64,000 nucleotides of DNA from Tricholoma matsutake (Eukaryota; Basidiomycota; Agaricomycetes; Agaricales; Tricholomataceae): assembly GCA_026075535.2 (NCBI GenBank), contig AP026550.1, positions 3,100,001 to 3,164,000 of the forward strand, read 5' to 3'. Position 1 is the first letter of the stretch; every line of letters begins with the position of its first letter. A program made the position numbers and the translations under genes. Below the pieces are notes generated by a model. The model did no database searches. It was given only the letters and a program-made list of their open reading frames with translations, and was not told the DNA's origin. Below, piece after piece: positions 37,857 to 50,357 of the stretch.

Positions 37857-39839
37857 AGATACTCTGGTTATATGCAAAGAATCCCTGTTCAGGGTTAGAG
37901 TATGTGACGAGGGGAGGCCTAGGCAGAGGTCGCACAAAGGTAAACTTCGAATTCTTGTATCCTTGATTGAGCCATGTGAAATTTAAGTTCTTCAAGATAC
38001 TTATCAGCAAGTGAATAGTCATCTTGCAAGTACGTCACTTATAATTATTAATTATTGATAAGTGAACCCTCGTAAGCTTTTGTCAAATCCGACTGTCCCC
38101 GCTTTATCCAAGACAAGACATCGTCATATAATCTTCGCGCTGCGCTATGTCACTTGTATAATTGATCTTTCATGTCTGAATGTCACAACTGTAATTGTAT
38201 AGCGAGTACGACAAGGAAAGACATCAAACTTACACATGAAGATCAGCGCGCGGTCGTCCATCCGAGCGCGCTGCTGGATTATGTAATGGAGGATGAAATG
38301 TGTCTATTCTTGGTTTATTCACTCAAGAAAAATCTACCGAGGGGTCTCCTACCAACAAATTAAGGTCTATTTGAGGGTCTAAAAAAACAAGGTCGAGCAG
38401 CTCGGCATTTCAACATTTTCAGCCTATCTTCCGATCTATTCTATTCCAGCTGGGTACACTCACAAAACTTTATGTTTGCACTGATTTGAACAAACAATGT
38501 CATGGTTAAGGTAGTGGAACTTTGGAAGCTCTCGTTGGAAGGCCCGTTCATGTGATACATCAAGCCGAAGCAGAAAGAAGCAAAATTTTGAAGCCTATGA
38601 GTCGGAACAAAGATTGAAATTTTGGTGTGTCAACGGTGTCAGCTCAATAAACGCTTGTGGAAAGTCCAAGGACAGTGCTCTGCGAGCTCGAAAACATGTC
38701 AGTCTGGGCGTTGTAAGGGTAACGTGGTTTTGCCCTCAACAGGTTTCGATGTCAAGTACGGTGTACCCATGAGGTCCGTACGCAGTGGAAGTCAGGAAGC
38801 ACGAGAAGGCGGAGCATGGTCTTCACTTCTTTCATCTCCCCCGTTACTTCGGCAGACAGTATCTGCTTAATATTTGCCCAATTTTTTTCATCCACCCTCC
38901 TCCCATTCTCTCTCCTAGCTTGCCTTGGTGTAGTCTCGTTTTTTCCAGACTTCTTGTCCGTTGGCAGGACCAGCGGGGCGCTCCGAAGATTCTGATTGCG
39001 ATATTTTCTTCTCTCTAAGAATCGTGTTTGTTGCGTCCCTGAACCCGTCTCATTTGCCTGTACTATCTGATGACGATCATTTCTTCTCTCTTTGAAAGAA
39101 TCGCGTCGACGCGTCTAGACCGTCCTGTCACGTGAATAGCATGTGACAGGTTTTTCCAAGATTTGGATAAAATTATTGGCATTACTGTGGACCCTTGCTG
39201 ATTTGATATAAGTAGTTTCCTGTGTGCATGATTAGCATTGCTGGCAAACTCTTTCTCAATTGTTGAGGAACTATATTGTGACGTACACTGGAGGAAAAAT
39301 CAGAAGTCTGCGTTTCAGTTTCTGTGTATTCTACATGGTGAATTTTCCCCGATGTCACATACAACAACACAAAGCGAATATATAAGTATAGAGATAGCAA
39401 AATTGCAACCTTGTGAAGTGACGGAAAGGGCATTCAATTGGCCTAATTGGCCTCAATTTATCATTCAGTCCCTTAAACTGACTGGGATATCAGTATACTT
39501 GTTCAAGTCTGCGTATTTGCGTATTGCCTACCTCCGGTTGGCTCCTAGTCCGGGCATCACGGCGTAAATAGGCAATTAGATAAGACAAAATTTGACGGAA
39601 GTTCAGTGTGTCTGAGTCTGTCTAAGTTCTAAGTCCTGAGGGCGTCGTTGTTGGGGCTTCGTCCATCATGTGTGCTTGTAAGAGAGGTGTTACCAAAAAT
39701 GCGAACAACCGATGGTCAGACAACGACAGAGCCACTAGGAGGGAAACACTGGGAGTGCACATAGTGCCCCTGGCAGACGCGTATACAGTGGGTATCTGTT
39801 GTAGCACGTACAAACGCAGGGCCACTGAAGAAGTTCACG
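37857..39839. other. Gene-poor stretch
   Basis: About 2 kb with only short ORFs. One (38622-38870, plus) starts MVCQRCQLNKRLWKVQGQC and is cysteine-rich but matches nothing I know. Near 39122 there is a perfect hairpin, CCTGTCACGTG/CATGTGACAGG, holding a CACGTG box. Nothing else can be supported. Confidence 0.4.
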
Positions 39840-40085
39840 AGAGACTAGATTTCAGGTGTCCCAGAATCTGCCTGCACTGTGACAAGATGGCTCGAGGGAA
39901 AAGCAAACACATGCCAAGATATTCAGAATGGCAGGTAGGAAATTGGACTTTGAAGTGTTCAGTAATAATTCTAAACCGTTGGAGTCAGAGATAAGGAATC
40001 GAAGCTGTTCACTTGGTGATCGATAGGAGACAGGAATTCGTTGTATGCGGGAGACCTGACAGGGTTGCATCGGGACTTGCATGGT
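39840..40085 (-). pseudogene. Decayed DOPA-dioxygenase-like gene fragment
   Basis: On the minus strand, 40020-40075 resembles exon 1 of the gene at 37.2-37.9 kb. In DNA, the stretch around TATGCG.GAGACCTG.CAGGG is shared over about 30 bp; in protein, NPVRSPAYNEFLSPID compares with LPARSRAYDEFLPPFD. Further on in the right order, near 39855, GCAGATTCTGGGACACC matches the GRFWDK-coding stretch of the same gene, but TGA follows at once. Frames are broken between the blocks, so it reads as a dead partial paralogue. The extent is approximate. Confidence 0.45.
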
Positions 40086-40561
40086 GGTACTCCTCTGGTT
40101 GGGACATGGTTACAAGTGCGATACTACGCACACGCAGCAGACAATGGCAGCACAACGTCGATTCGCAAGTCGAGGGATGGTACAACTAAGTGATACTGAC
40201 GATTGAAAATTCATAGCGTTCTGTGAGACTGTTACGTCATGTCAGAGGAGCTTTCCAGAAGTTCCAGTGTGGATGTCGCCGTCGGGTCAGTGTGATGTGG
40301 GAAGCATGTGTAAGGGTCGAGCTCGTGTTTACGGTAGCGCTGCCATTCTGGAGCGTTGCGAGGAGAGGAGTATGATGAAGGACGTGAGTGCGGACCCAGG
40401 CAGACATATGTAGTAGCAGCACAGCCCAAGTACTTGACAGGACGACAATGGGAAATGGCAGTAAATCGGAAACAATGATGGCAACTGTAGAGTCCTCGGC
40501 GTCACGACTCTAACCGTTACTCTTCCCTTTTCTTTGCCTCCTTCATCATTTTCATCGGTTC
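40086..40561. other. Intergenic region upstream of the RING-PH-VWA gene
   Basis: Likely promoter and 5' UTR of the gene at 40562. The last 60 bp is pyrimidine-rich (TCTTCCCTTTTCTTTGCCTC), as is common just before fungal starts. No gene is seen. Confidence 0.5.
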
Positions 40562-43500
40562 ATGAGATCACCGTCTGGGAATCGGTTCTCTCATAGAGCA
40601 GCTCCCTCTGATATCGATCATTTCGATACTTTACCACTCACTCCATCTTACATTTCCCCACGTACTGCTCCTCCTACTCCTCCTTCCGTTTCTATTCCAA
40701 AGTCTTCCTTCAAACCTTTCAATCTCAACTCTATCTTTCGAAAACAGAATTCTAACCGAGATCCTTCACTTCATTCGGCCCGTTCCGCCTCTACAGCTGG
40801 CTCTTCAACCGAAATTCACACAATTCATCACTCCTCAACAATGCCTCAACCTCCCTTACCAGTTGTCTCCAATCACGATGCCACGGCGGAGGAGGAAGAA
40901 TGTCCTGTTTGTCTTGAGCCCTTGAGCTTCAGTTTTAGGTTGCCAGGAGAAAAACCTCACATTGTCCCAGAATGTGGTCATGCTCTTCATGAGGTTCGCC
41001 GTAATTTATACATAACGTTACTTTTAAAATTAATTAATCTCTCATAGGCATGCTTCACTGCCGTCTATGGCCCTCCACCTAATCAAGGCAGGTCTACCAT
41101 TCCAAGGAAATCCAATCTTGGCGTTTGCGGCGTTTGTAGACGGCCGATGAAGGTCGGCGATGGTGACAGTGGAAAATCAAACAGTTCGTTGTCCTTTATT
41201 TTACGTGTATTTCTCACTCAGAACCTTTCGTTTTAGAACTTGCTGCCCTTACAGGCATGGGTGACCACAAGGCCTCTCCTCTCTATCCTGGTCGCGAGAC
41301 CCCAACAGGTCGCAGCAACGCGCAGTCTCCTTATAATCCCAACGAAGACGACCCTCTGGATCATACTGGTTCCGTGAGATCAAATCCCCAGGGTGAACAC
41401 TCCCACTACATCGTTGCGCCTTCAATTCAGGTCCGACCTGAATTTTCATCCCTGACGCGTACAAACGACGTGAGTCAACCATTGACTTGCATAGTGGTCA
41501 TTGAGCTGCCAGGAAAGCGCGTTGCCGGCGCCGTCCCTGGTCCCGTCATGCCTGATAATTATGCACCAAGGAGTACTGCTACGAAGGCTGGCAGCAACTC
41601 TGGGCATTCGAGTCCACTCCCAGAAAATCCACCACAATCGCGCCAGCGGCCCCAGCGCCAACTTCCAGTTCCAGGCGACGAAACCATGTCCCCACCCCCA
41701 TACCAAAACCGTTCATTACCATCATCACCTGAGCAATACCCTACTTCCACCAACGGAAAGGATCCACATCCCATATTACACCAGGAGGAAGACTCGCCGT
41801 TTGCTGCCATCACAGAGGACCTCAGAAATCGCATCATTGATTGGAAAGGCCATCCCCTTTCTGACCTTGGGCCCCTTCAAATGTATGACCTCCTTTCTGT
41901 GCGGCGTGATGCCGCTATCAGGGAGTTCTACGTTTATCTTTTCAAAGAAGCCATAATCTGCGTGGTAGAAGAGAAGAAAAGAGGACTCGGAAGACTTCTT
42001 TCCAACGCGTCTGGTCTAACCGATTCGGGTTCAATCGCGCCGTCTTCCGCCAATGCTCGAGGCGTTCTACGGCTCAAGGGACGAATTTATGTCAGACATA
42101 TCAAACATGTTACCGCTAGTTCCGCTGCTGGTGAAATGAGCCTCACGATTGATATGGAAGACGAATTAGCGTCATTCATTCTTATATTCAAGGATCGTTC
42201 TTCCTTGGAGTCATGGAAGAACAACATTCAGGCCCTGGTCAACATGTTCCAAGCCCAAAACGCCCGGTCGCAGCCCTCGCCAGAACCTGCCCGCATTCTG
42301 AACATGGAGGAATTCGGAGGTAGCTCAAAAGCGATGAGAATGCTGAGCGGCAGTACCCAGACCACGGTTAGTACGGTGGACAGCCTACTGAACGGCTCGT
42401 CTCGATCCACCAGGTCATCTTCTACTTCACATGGCTCAATGGGCCAGCGCCATCAGATTTCCCATGCCAACAAGCTCTCTCCGCTCGGCGAAGACGACGA
42501 GTTGAGTACTTATGAGTCTCCAACGCTGGTCACACCTTACACCTCGTCTGGCCCTTCCAACTCCCTGACACCTCTCCCCCATCCACCCATGGATCTCATC
42601 ATCGTCCTTTCTATTCCCCCGCCATCGGCTGTACCAAGCACAGCACAGCTGAAAATTCGAGTCATTCGAGCGTCCCTGGATTTTATTTTGGCGTCGCTTA
42701 CACCCAAAGATCGTCTAAGCTTGGTTACATTTGAGGTGGGCTCCTCGGGCAAAGTGAGAAAGACGCCATTCTTAAGCATGGCGAAGGCGCAAAGTCGGAC
42801 CAGGCTTGAAAAATTTGTTAATGATATTGGTGCCAAAGTGGAGGATGGTCAAGATGAATTCTTGGTCAAAGGTTCCAAGGACGAAAAGACCGACGTTGTC
42901 ACGGCGGTCAATCATGGTTCGTTATTTATGCCTTTAATAAAAGTAGTCCACTCTGATGTGCTCATTATAGGTCTCGATGTCGTCTTGCAGCGGAAAGCTC
43001 GCAACCCGATTTCAGGCATGGTTCTTGTCAGTGATGCTGCTGACAGTACACGACGTGCCCAGATGGACCTTGTCCTTGCAAGAGCAGAAGCAGCCAACGT
43101 ACCTATTCATTCATTTGGTTATGGCCGCTCTCATGACCCTGCATCCCTCTGGCTTATGTCTAATCATACGTGTGGGACATACACATTCGTTAAGGACTGG
43201 TATGATCTGCGTGACTGCATAGCTGGCTGTGTTGGAGGGATGATGTCTATTGGGCTGCTCAACATGAAGCTGCACATGAAGGTTGTTGACGGACATCGGT
43301 TCAGGATCCGTAAGGTCTCCGGTGGACCTTCTTCGATTCTTTCCTCCGATGGCCAGAATGTGGATGTGGATGTTGGCGAACTTCGATACGGGGAACGCAA
43401 GGAGATGCTCATCGAGCTCGAGCTCGATAACACGGATATACGCGAAACACAGACACAACAACCCAAAGACCGCGCGATCAACGCCACTGATCAGTTCGTA

Positions 43501-44234
43501 CAAAGCATGGGGTTGGACGCGTTATCCATTGACGATGCTCCTGATTTTGTTGACGGCATGATGGACCGCATGATTGATGAGGTCCCGGTGATCGAGGTCG
43601 ACGGATCCTTTTTCGATCCTGCGGCCAGTAAAAACGTCACGAGGCTCGCTCATCCCGTTCTTCTCACAGTGACTTTATTACCGGCTTCGGGTTCGGTACA
43701 GCGCCCACCGTCGTCTGTTTCCGACCCTGTCATCGTGCGCCGCAGGATGGAGCTTCTCGCTTCTGGTATGATTACGCGGGCGTTGGTCCTGGTGTCTAGG
43801 AGGAACTTCCCGCAGGCACAGAAGATAATGAACGAGACGAAGCGAATACTACAGACTGTGCTGCAGACGATCTCGCGGTCACTTCCGCCGCCCAACACGA
43901 ACAGTGGAACAGTCCGGAATCGCCGGGAGATTCTTACGTTAGGCGCTGTTCGTGCTATGCAAGCTATATTGCAAGACTTGCAGGTGCTTTCTGAGGCGCT
44001 GGATGACAATGTGGAACTTTTTGCTCATGATCAACGGAATTTTGGTGCTCAGCAGGTATGTTCTTTCCTAATATGTTTTCTCTGCCGTCTTTATATGTGT
44101 GATCCGTCTAGGCAATGATCCTTCGTGACCAGAAGAGCTGGAGTGGTCGAAGCGCCACAGAACGATTATTTTGGACCACGGACAATTCCATTGAGCTGGT
44201 CTCACGCAGTACTGATTGGGTTGCACGCGAATAA
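40562..44234 (+). CDS. RING-PH-VWA protein, Far1/Ste5-type MAPK scaffold
   Basis: About 1,150 residues with the domain order of the Far1/Ste5 pheromone-pathway scaffolds. The N-terminal 110 residues are Ser/Pro-rich. A RING-H2 finger follows (CPVCLEPL, PECGHALHE, intron 40994-41047, ACF, then CGVCRRPM). A long disordered segment precedes a PH-like fold (about 390-525: MYDLLSVRRDAAIREFYVYL, LRLKGRIYVRHIKHV, SFILIFKDRSSLESWKNNI). Then comes a von Willebrand A fold (about 640-840: MDLIIVLSIPPPS, KDRLSLVTFEVG, ISGMVLVSDAADSTRRAQM, IHSFGYGRSHDP) whose first metal-site motif is degenerate (no DxSxS). The last exon, after an intron at 44057, ends STDWVARE with TAA at 44232-44234. Far1 is known to be conserved in Dikarya; calling this its orthologue is inference from architecture. 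Confidence 0.85.
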
Positions 44235-44700
44235 AGCATCTTTCTTCATTTCTTTCCCTGTTATACCTTACTCTCTCACATCTTGCCCGCTGGTTGCGTT
44301 GAACTTATTTGACAAATCGTACTCTTAAACTCACGTGTCTATCTTTCCTTTTCTGCGCTCTCTACACTATTTGTCTAACTACATACTTTCATTCTTACGG
44401 CTTTGGTTACTATGTAATAGGGTTTAGCGTAAGGCGGACCTGTGTTGTCTTCATACGTATGCGTAGATATCCTGTTGTTTATATTTTTATCCATACGCAT
44501 CTTTTCTGAAAACGTAATTATAATAAGTTCCTTGGAAGAGCGTTCTACAGTACACAGAATTTAAATTCATAGTTTGAGGGTCACTGACCACTTAAGATAC
44601 TCACAACTCGATGTCTGCTCCATAAATAGCCAATTGCTTATGTAATATCCTTTGTTTGTGCCAGCGCGTATCTTCGAAACTTTCCACCACATCCACTTTC
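44235..44700. other. Intergenic region
   Basis: About 470 bp between the scaffold stop and the PMT4 start; 3' UTR and promoter. It is AT-rich. No gene is seen. Confidence 0.5.
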
Positions 44701-47575
44701 ATGGCGGGTCCCTCTCAAGCGCGACTTCGACACAGGCATACCTCGGCAGAACACAACAGTCTCGAGTACGATCAAGTTCAAGATGACGAGCACGTCGGTG
44801 AAGTATACCAGAACCCAGTGTGTCCATCCTTATTCGCATGCGTTCGTTGCCTGTGGCTAATCGCTTTCTAAAGAAAAACAGAAATCTCGTCGAGCAACTC
44901 TTAGAGACGCCTAAGGGTAGCGTGATTGCTGTGTCAATTCTTACTTCGCTAGCCTTTGCGCTGCGGTTCTATAAAATCAATCATCCAGACCAAGTTGTGT
45001 GAGTACTCCTGAGATTACTGTCCAGTCCGACTCCACTCATCTGGGACTAGCTTTGACGAAGTTCATTTTGGAAAATTCGCGTCTTTCTACATCTTACGGC
45101 AATACTACTTTGATGTTCATCCCCCCTTCGCGAAATTGCTCTTCGGGCTAGCTGGCTGGTTCGTGGGTTTTGATGGACGATTCCATTTCGAAAACATCGG
45201 CGACAGCTACACCACGAATCATGTTCCTTATGTCGGCCTACGTGCTCTACCAGCTATCCTCGGCAGTCTCACCATTCCTGTCGTATACGCAATCATGAAA
45301 GAAAGTGGATACTCCACAGTTATTGCTGCATTTTCTGCAGCTCTGGTTCTCTTTGGTGCGTTTCTGCGATAGCATCAGTGACAAGTTGATCATCAACTTG
45401 TCATGCAGATAACGGTCACATTGCACAATCACGGCTCATTCTCCTCGATGCCACCCTGGTTTTCTTCATGACACTTACTGTGTACTCTTATGTCCGCTTC
45501 CGGAAGCTTCGTTACTTGTAAGTGTGACGCTGCACTCATGCTCGTGAACGTTTGTTGAATATATATATCAGAGAGTTTTCAGTGGAATGGTGGACATGGC
45601 TCATTGCAACTGGAACATTCATGGCATGCACATGGGGCTCCAAGGTCAACGGCATCCTGACTGTCGCAACTATCGGCATCGCTGTTTTGATCGACCTCTG
45701 GGACATACTTGATGTTAAGAAAGGTCACACAATGGTGTGTAGATCGCGACACCTCTTCACAGTTGTAATATCCATGTCTTTCATTATAGGAATACTTTGC
45801 AAAGCACTTTATGGCAAGGACTTTTGGTCTGATCGTAGTACCATTCGTTATCTACCTTTCATTCTTCTGGATCCACTTCGCGATCCTTGTTCAGTCGGGC
45901 ACAGGTGATAGCTTCATGAGCCCAGCCTTCCAAGAAACGCTAGCAGGAAATGAGATGCTTCTGAACAGTCAAGGTATTCCCTTTCTCCTTTAGAGTGTAC
46001 GAGAGTGTATCCACTAAACACTCGTCAGAAATTCGCTATTATGACACGGTTACCATGAGACACAAAGATTCAAAAGTGTTACTCCATTCTCACCTAGAGA
46101 GGTATCCTTTGACCTATGATGATGGACGCATAAGTAGTCAAGGCATGACCCTCTACAATTCTTTTCTCTGTATCCTATGGTAACCGGGACTGTAGGTCAA
46201 CAAGTCACGGGATATGGACACAATGATACCAACAACTACTGGCAGATTATCCCAACAAAAGCTCTTCCCGAGACCGGTCGTGGCCGTATCGTCAGGAATA
46301 ACGACGTTATCCAACTTTTGCACGTTAATACCAACTCTCACCTTCTCACTCATGATGTTGCCTCTCCCCTCATGCCTACCAATCAAGAATTCACTACCTG
46401 GCCGAAGGATGATCACTCAAGGCATAACGATACGCTGTTCACATTGGTCATTCTTGACAGTAATGACGGGCAAGCATGGAAAAGCAAATCAGGCTACTTC
46501 AGGATGATCCATGTCCCGACGAAAGTCTCGATGTGGACTCATTCTAAGCAGCTTCCTGACTGGGCTTTCAAGCAGCAGGAGATCAATGGTAATAAGAATC
46601 CGACGGAGAAGACCGCAACATGGTTTGTCGAAGAGATCATCTCCGACGGAAGTAGGTTACATGCCCATCTCTACGGACGGTGGTCTTCTAACTCTATTGA
46701 CATGGATTATAGCTGGAGAGGACCCCAAGGACCGTACAGAACAGCTTCCAACGAAAGAGCCTAAGAGCATGAACTTCTTCAGGAAATTTGCTGAGCTGCA
46801 ACTGCTTATGATGCAGCACAACGCTGGGTTAACAGCTTCCCACCCATATGCAAGTAGTCCAATCAATTGGCCCTTTGTCCTTACTGGTATAAGCTTCTGG
46901 ACGGAGAACGAAAACCAGAAACAGATTTATCTTATCGGAAATCTCATAGGGTGGTGGACATGTGTTTTGGCGCTTTCTATCTATGTGGGTATTCTTGGAG
47001 CGGACCTGTTGGCAAGACGTCGTGGGATGGATCCTATTCCTGATCGTATGTGTTTCCACATCTGATCCAGGCACTTTTAAAGAGCAATTTCCCCCCCTTC
47101 CTGCAGCTGTACGTAACCGCCTGTGGAATAATGCAGGCTTCTTCCTCCTTGTCTGGGCCGTCCATTACGTACCCTTCTTCCTTATGAACCGCCAACTCTT
47201 CATCCATCACTATCTTCCTTCGCACCTGGCATCGGCTTTGATCGCCGGTGCTGTTCTCAATTTTGTGCTCAGTGAAACTATCAACTATCCCATATCAATT
47301 CGTGGGCCTACCACTCGTCTACGTCCGGCACAGTGCTCCGATATCGGAATTAAAGGTCCTGTCATTTTGGTTATCTTCAGCATCTTTTTGTTCGCCATGT
47401 TCACATATATGGCACCGTTGACTTATGGGACACCTGGGTAAGCCCAAGCTTTGTACATCAGTGGAAGGTTCTTATGAAGACTTTTCGTAGGCTTACTGGT
47501 GATCAAGTCAATAGCAAACGGTTGCTATCCACCTGGACACTTCACTTTGCAGCCAAAAAGACGGCTGAGGTGTAA
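44701..47575 (+). CDS. PMT4: Protein O-mannosyltransferase, PMT4 subfamily
   Basis: ER membrane enzyme that transfers mannose from dolichyl-phosphate to Ser/Thr of secretory proteins. The start is taken at 44701 (MAGPSQARLRHRHTS); an in-frame Met at 44656 exists. Signatures: FDEVHFGKFASFYILRQYYF (acidic D-E pair of loop 1), DVHPPFAKLLFGLAGW, ENIGDSYTTNHVPYVGLRAL, HIAQSRLILLDATLVFF, TWGSKVNGILTVATIG, then MIR-domain motifs (EIRYYDTVTMRHKD, HLERYPLTYDDGRISSQG, QQVTGYGHNDTNNYWQI) and C-terminal membrane segments ending HFAAKKTAEV with TAA at 47573-47575. About nine introns, one of which (46143-46195) has a GC donor. The MIR wording fits PMT4 rather than PMT1/2. Confidence 0.92.
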
Positions 47576-47789
47576 TGCTTCGCTCTGTCTTCATGATTGA
47601 TGATTATACTCGCCTTGGGTGGGAAGGCTCATCAAAACTAATACTGATTGCACTACATACATAATTCTACCTTTCAAGTACGAGAATAGATCATCGTGAT
47701 CGTGAGTGGAATTTGAAATCAATTGAACACGTTCCAAATTAGAGGCAACTTTGCGCGAGTGACGCGAGACTTTCCTCTACATTGCGAAC

Positions 47790-50357
47790 ATGTTCAACGC
47801 TCCTCGACCAGCCCAGCGATATGTAGGGACCCCAAACACAGCGGGGTTTGGGGGAAGTTTTGTCGATGAAAATCCGCTCTCTAGCTCTGTATTTGATGAT
47901 GGTCTTGACCCTTGGAGTGCGGCTCCGAGTCCTACACCCACACCGATGCCTCAGGCTCCCTCATCAGTTTTCAGTTCTGTCATAGGTCTGCTGGAAGATT
48001 TGTTGAACGTGTATTGGTAGCTAACGGAACTAAACAGCGGACGCTACTGTGCCTACAATCTATCACACCTCCTTTGCTGCTGTCGACCCCGAAAACACAG
48101 GAGAGACGTCGGTTAACTCTCTTTCGCGTGTTCTCGCTACTTCATCCTTGCCAGCTGCCACTATCGACAAGGTGATGCCAAGTGGTTTAATCGGTTGACG
48201 TGTCCGACTTAAATTTGTTTACAGATCGTCAATCTCGTTAGCTCACGCTCTCGCGTATCTAAGCTGGAGTTTTTTGTTGCCTTGGCCCTTGTGGCACTCG
48301 CGCAGGCTGGAAAAGGTATGCATGGAAAAAAAAAATCATCTTCCATATGTTCATGGTGAATTTCAGATGTCAGCATCGAGCAGGTTGCAGCTTTGTCATT
48401 GCGGAACACCCTTCCAGAGCCAACACTTGACCTCTCGAGGCTACAGCCTTCTACTTCCACCTTTGCACCCCAAGGTTACCAACAGAGCACTAGGCAAAAC
48501 ATTAGGTCCCCAGCTCCACCGTACGATCCATGGCAATTCGGTGCTCCTGCAAATAATGGGTTTGACAATGCTAGAGGTAGTTTAACCAATGGTGTGCCGT
48601 CAAATCTGGCTGGCTCTGGTTTGCCAAAGGATTGGTGGAGGAAACAAGAGACCGTGAAGGTCAATATACTCGGTATGCAGGGTTTCATCTTAAACAGGTA
48701 CATGGTATATGAAATTATGACCGACGTGAGTTGCATGTTCTCATGCATTGTTTTCCTTTCTTTGACAACATGGTAGAGAGGCGCACCAGTCCATCGTCGA
48801 TACTCTGAGTTTGCTTTCTTATGGGATTGCCTCGCTCGACGTTATCCCTTCCGGCTGTTTCCTGCATTGCCTCCGAAACGTATAGGACGTGAGTCCATTT
48901 TGTTGACGCTTTCCGCACTTTTTGAGAGGTAGCTTCACAGCGGATGAACACTTTTTGGAACAGAGAAGGTAATGAAGTTATTGTGCTACTCCACGAAATT
49001 GTTGATGCGAATCTAATCCAGGAAAGGTCTAGCAAGAGCCCTTAGTTTTGTCATGTATGCGCGACATCAACAACTGCCTGGTAAGGAACTCACTCGATCA
49101 TATGCAGAAATCATCCCATTCTGAAGGATGACGGGCTACTGGCCGTCTTCCTCACCGAACCATCTTTGGAGAATTGGCGGAAACAGTCATCTATTTCGCT
49201 GGATGAAGAATCTGTATCTAAACGTGTGGACCGTGTTGAGGAAATGACCATTCCAAGTGATTTAGAGGACAAGCTTGAGTAAGCTCTTTCTTATCATGAT
49301 ACCTACAGTCCCAAACACACCATCAAACCTCAACAACAGGATCATCCGTGGCAAGTTGAACCCTCTGATTGAACAATGGCAGAGAATATGCATTCTTGCA
49401 GAGCGGATTATAAAGAGACGGGAAGCAGCAGCGGTACGGACACCTCCAGCCTTCCGACGAAGTTACCTACCGACTCATTTCACATTGCCTCACTTCTCTC
49501 CCACTGCTCCATCTTCGCCTCACTCTGCTCCTTCTCTATCCCCTAACTCGTCTGTCTCATCCAACGTGAACTCGATGTTCAACTTACGTTACGATCACTT
49601 CACGGAGCAGGGTGACTTGGCGAGACTGACGAACACACTTCGGGCCGTAATTGAAGTCAATCAACCATGCTGGAGAGGGGATGAGTGTGAGCTGTCAAAT
49701 GGGGTGCGCTTAGGACTTGAGCAAGTCGCCGCTCATACCCAAAGACACTCTGAACTTTCGGAGTTGAGGGTGCGAACTCATATTCATCTAGTCTACAGAT
49801 GATATTGACATCCTTAGACACGAGCATTATTCGACACGACGCTAGAGGCCCTCAAAGTAAGCAGTGCTCTTTCTTCCGTTGGCAGTTGCTAACATCTCAT
49901 AGGGTCAAAGAGATCTATATCTCGCAACTCGAGATCTCTTTATTCGGCACGAACGCCTTGCTATCGACCAAGTCGAACGTCTCAAAAAAAGGGTAGAAAC
50001 TAACTCAGTGAAGCTTGATGGCATACGGACAGCGCAGAAAGACGGCTGGGAAGACGAGGTTGAGAAGTACACTAGTCTTATCGAGAAAGACCAGGCATCG
50101 ATCGCAGCTCAATTGAGCAGACGAGTCTTCATCCGTGCATCGTGAGTTACATCATGCCACTCATGGTCCCTCTTTCTCAGCTGATACTGGGTTTCAGGAT
50201 GTGGCACGAGCTTCGTGTCATGCTGCATAACCGCGAGAATACGTTACTGACACAAACCGTCCAGAAGTTTGCCCGCGAAGAGCAGGCGTTTGCGGAGAGT
50301 GTTGTCAATAACTGGGGTTCCCTTGTGGAAGCTGTTGAAGGAATGCCTTTTGAATGA
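47790..50357 (+). CDS. MVP1: Mvp1/SNX8-like sorting nexin (PX-BAR)
   Basis: Endosomal sorting nexin working in retrieval from endosomes and vacuolar protein sorting. ATG 47790: MFNAPRPAQRYVGTPNTAGF. After the first intron an EH/EF-hand-like module appears (ADATVPTIYHTSF, VDPENTGETSVNSLSRVLA). The PX domain follows (VYEIMTDRGAPVHRRYSEFA with RRYSEF for PI3P binding, ALPPKRIGPDEHFLEQRRKG, HPILKDDGLLAVFLTEP). The C-terminal BAR-like helical region runs from IVRGKLNPLIEQWQRICILA to the last exon, FAREEQAFAESVVNNWG, ending EGMPFE with TGA at 50357. About ten short introns. Only 214 bp separate it from PMT4. Confidence 0.9.

Noticed and set aside
21666..44234. Mating-type locus
   Set aside because: PAK and Far1-like genes suggest the pathway, but no pheromone receptor, CaaX-ending precursor or homeodomain gene is visible in the window.
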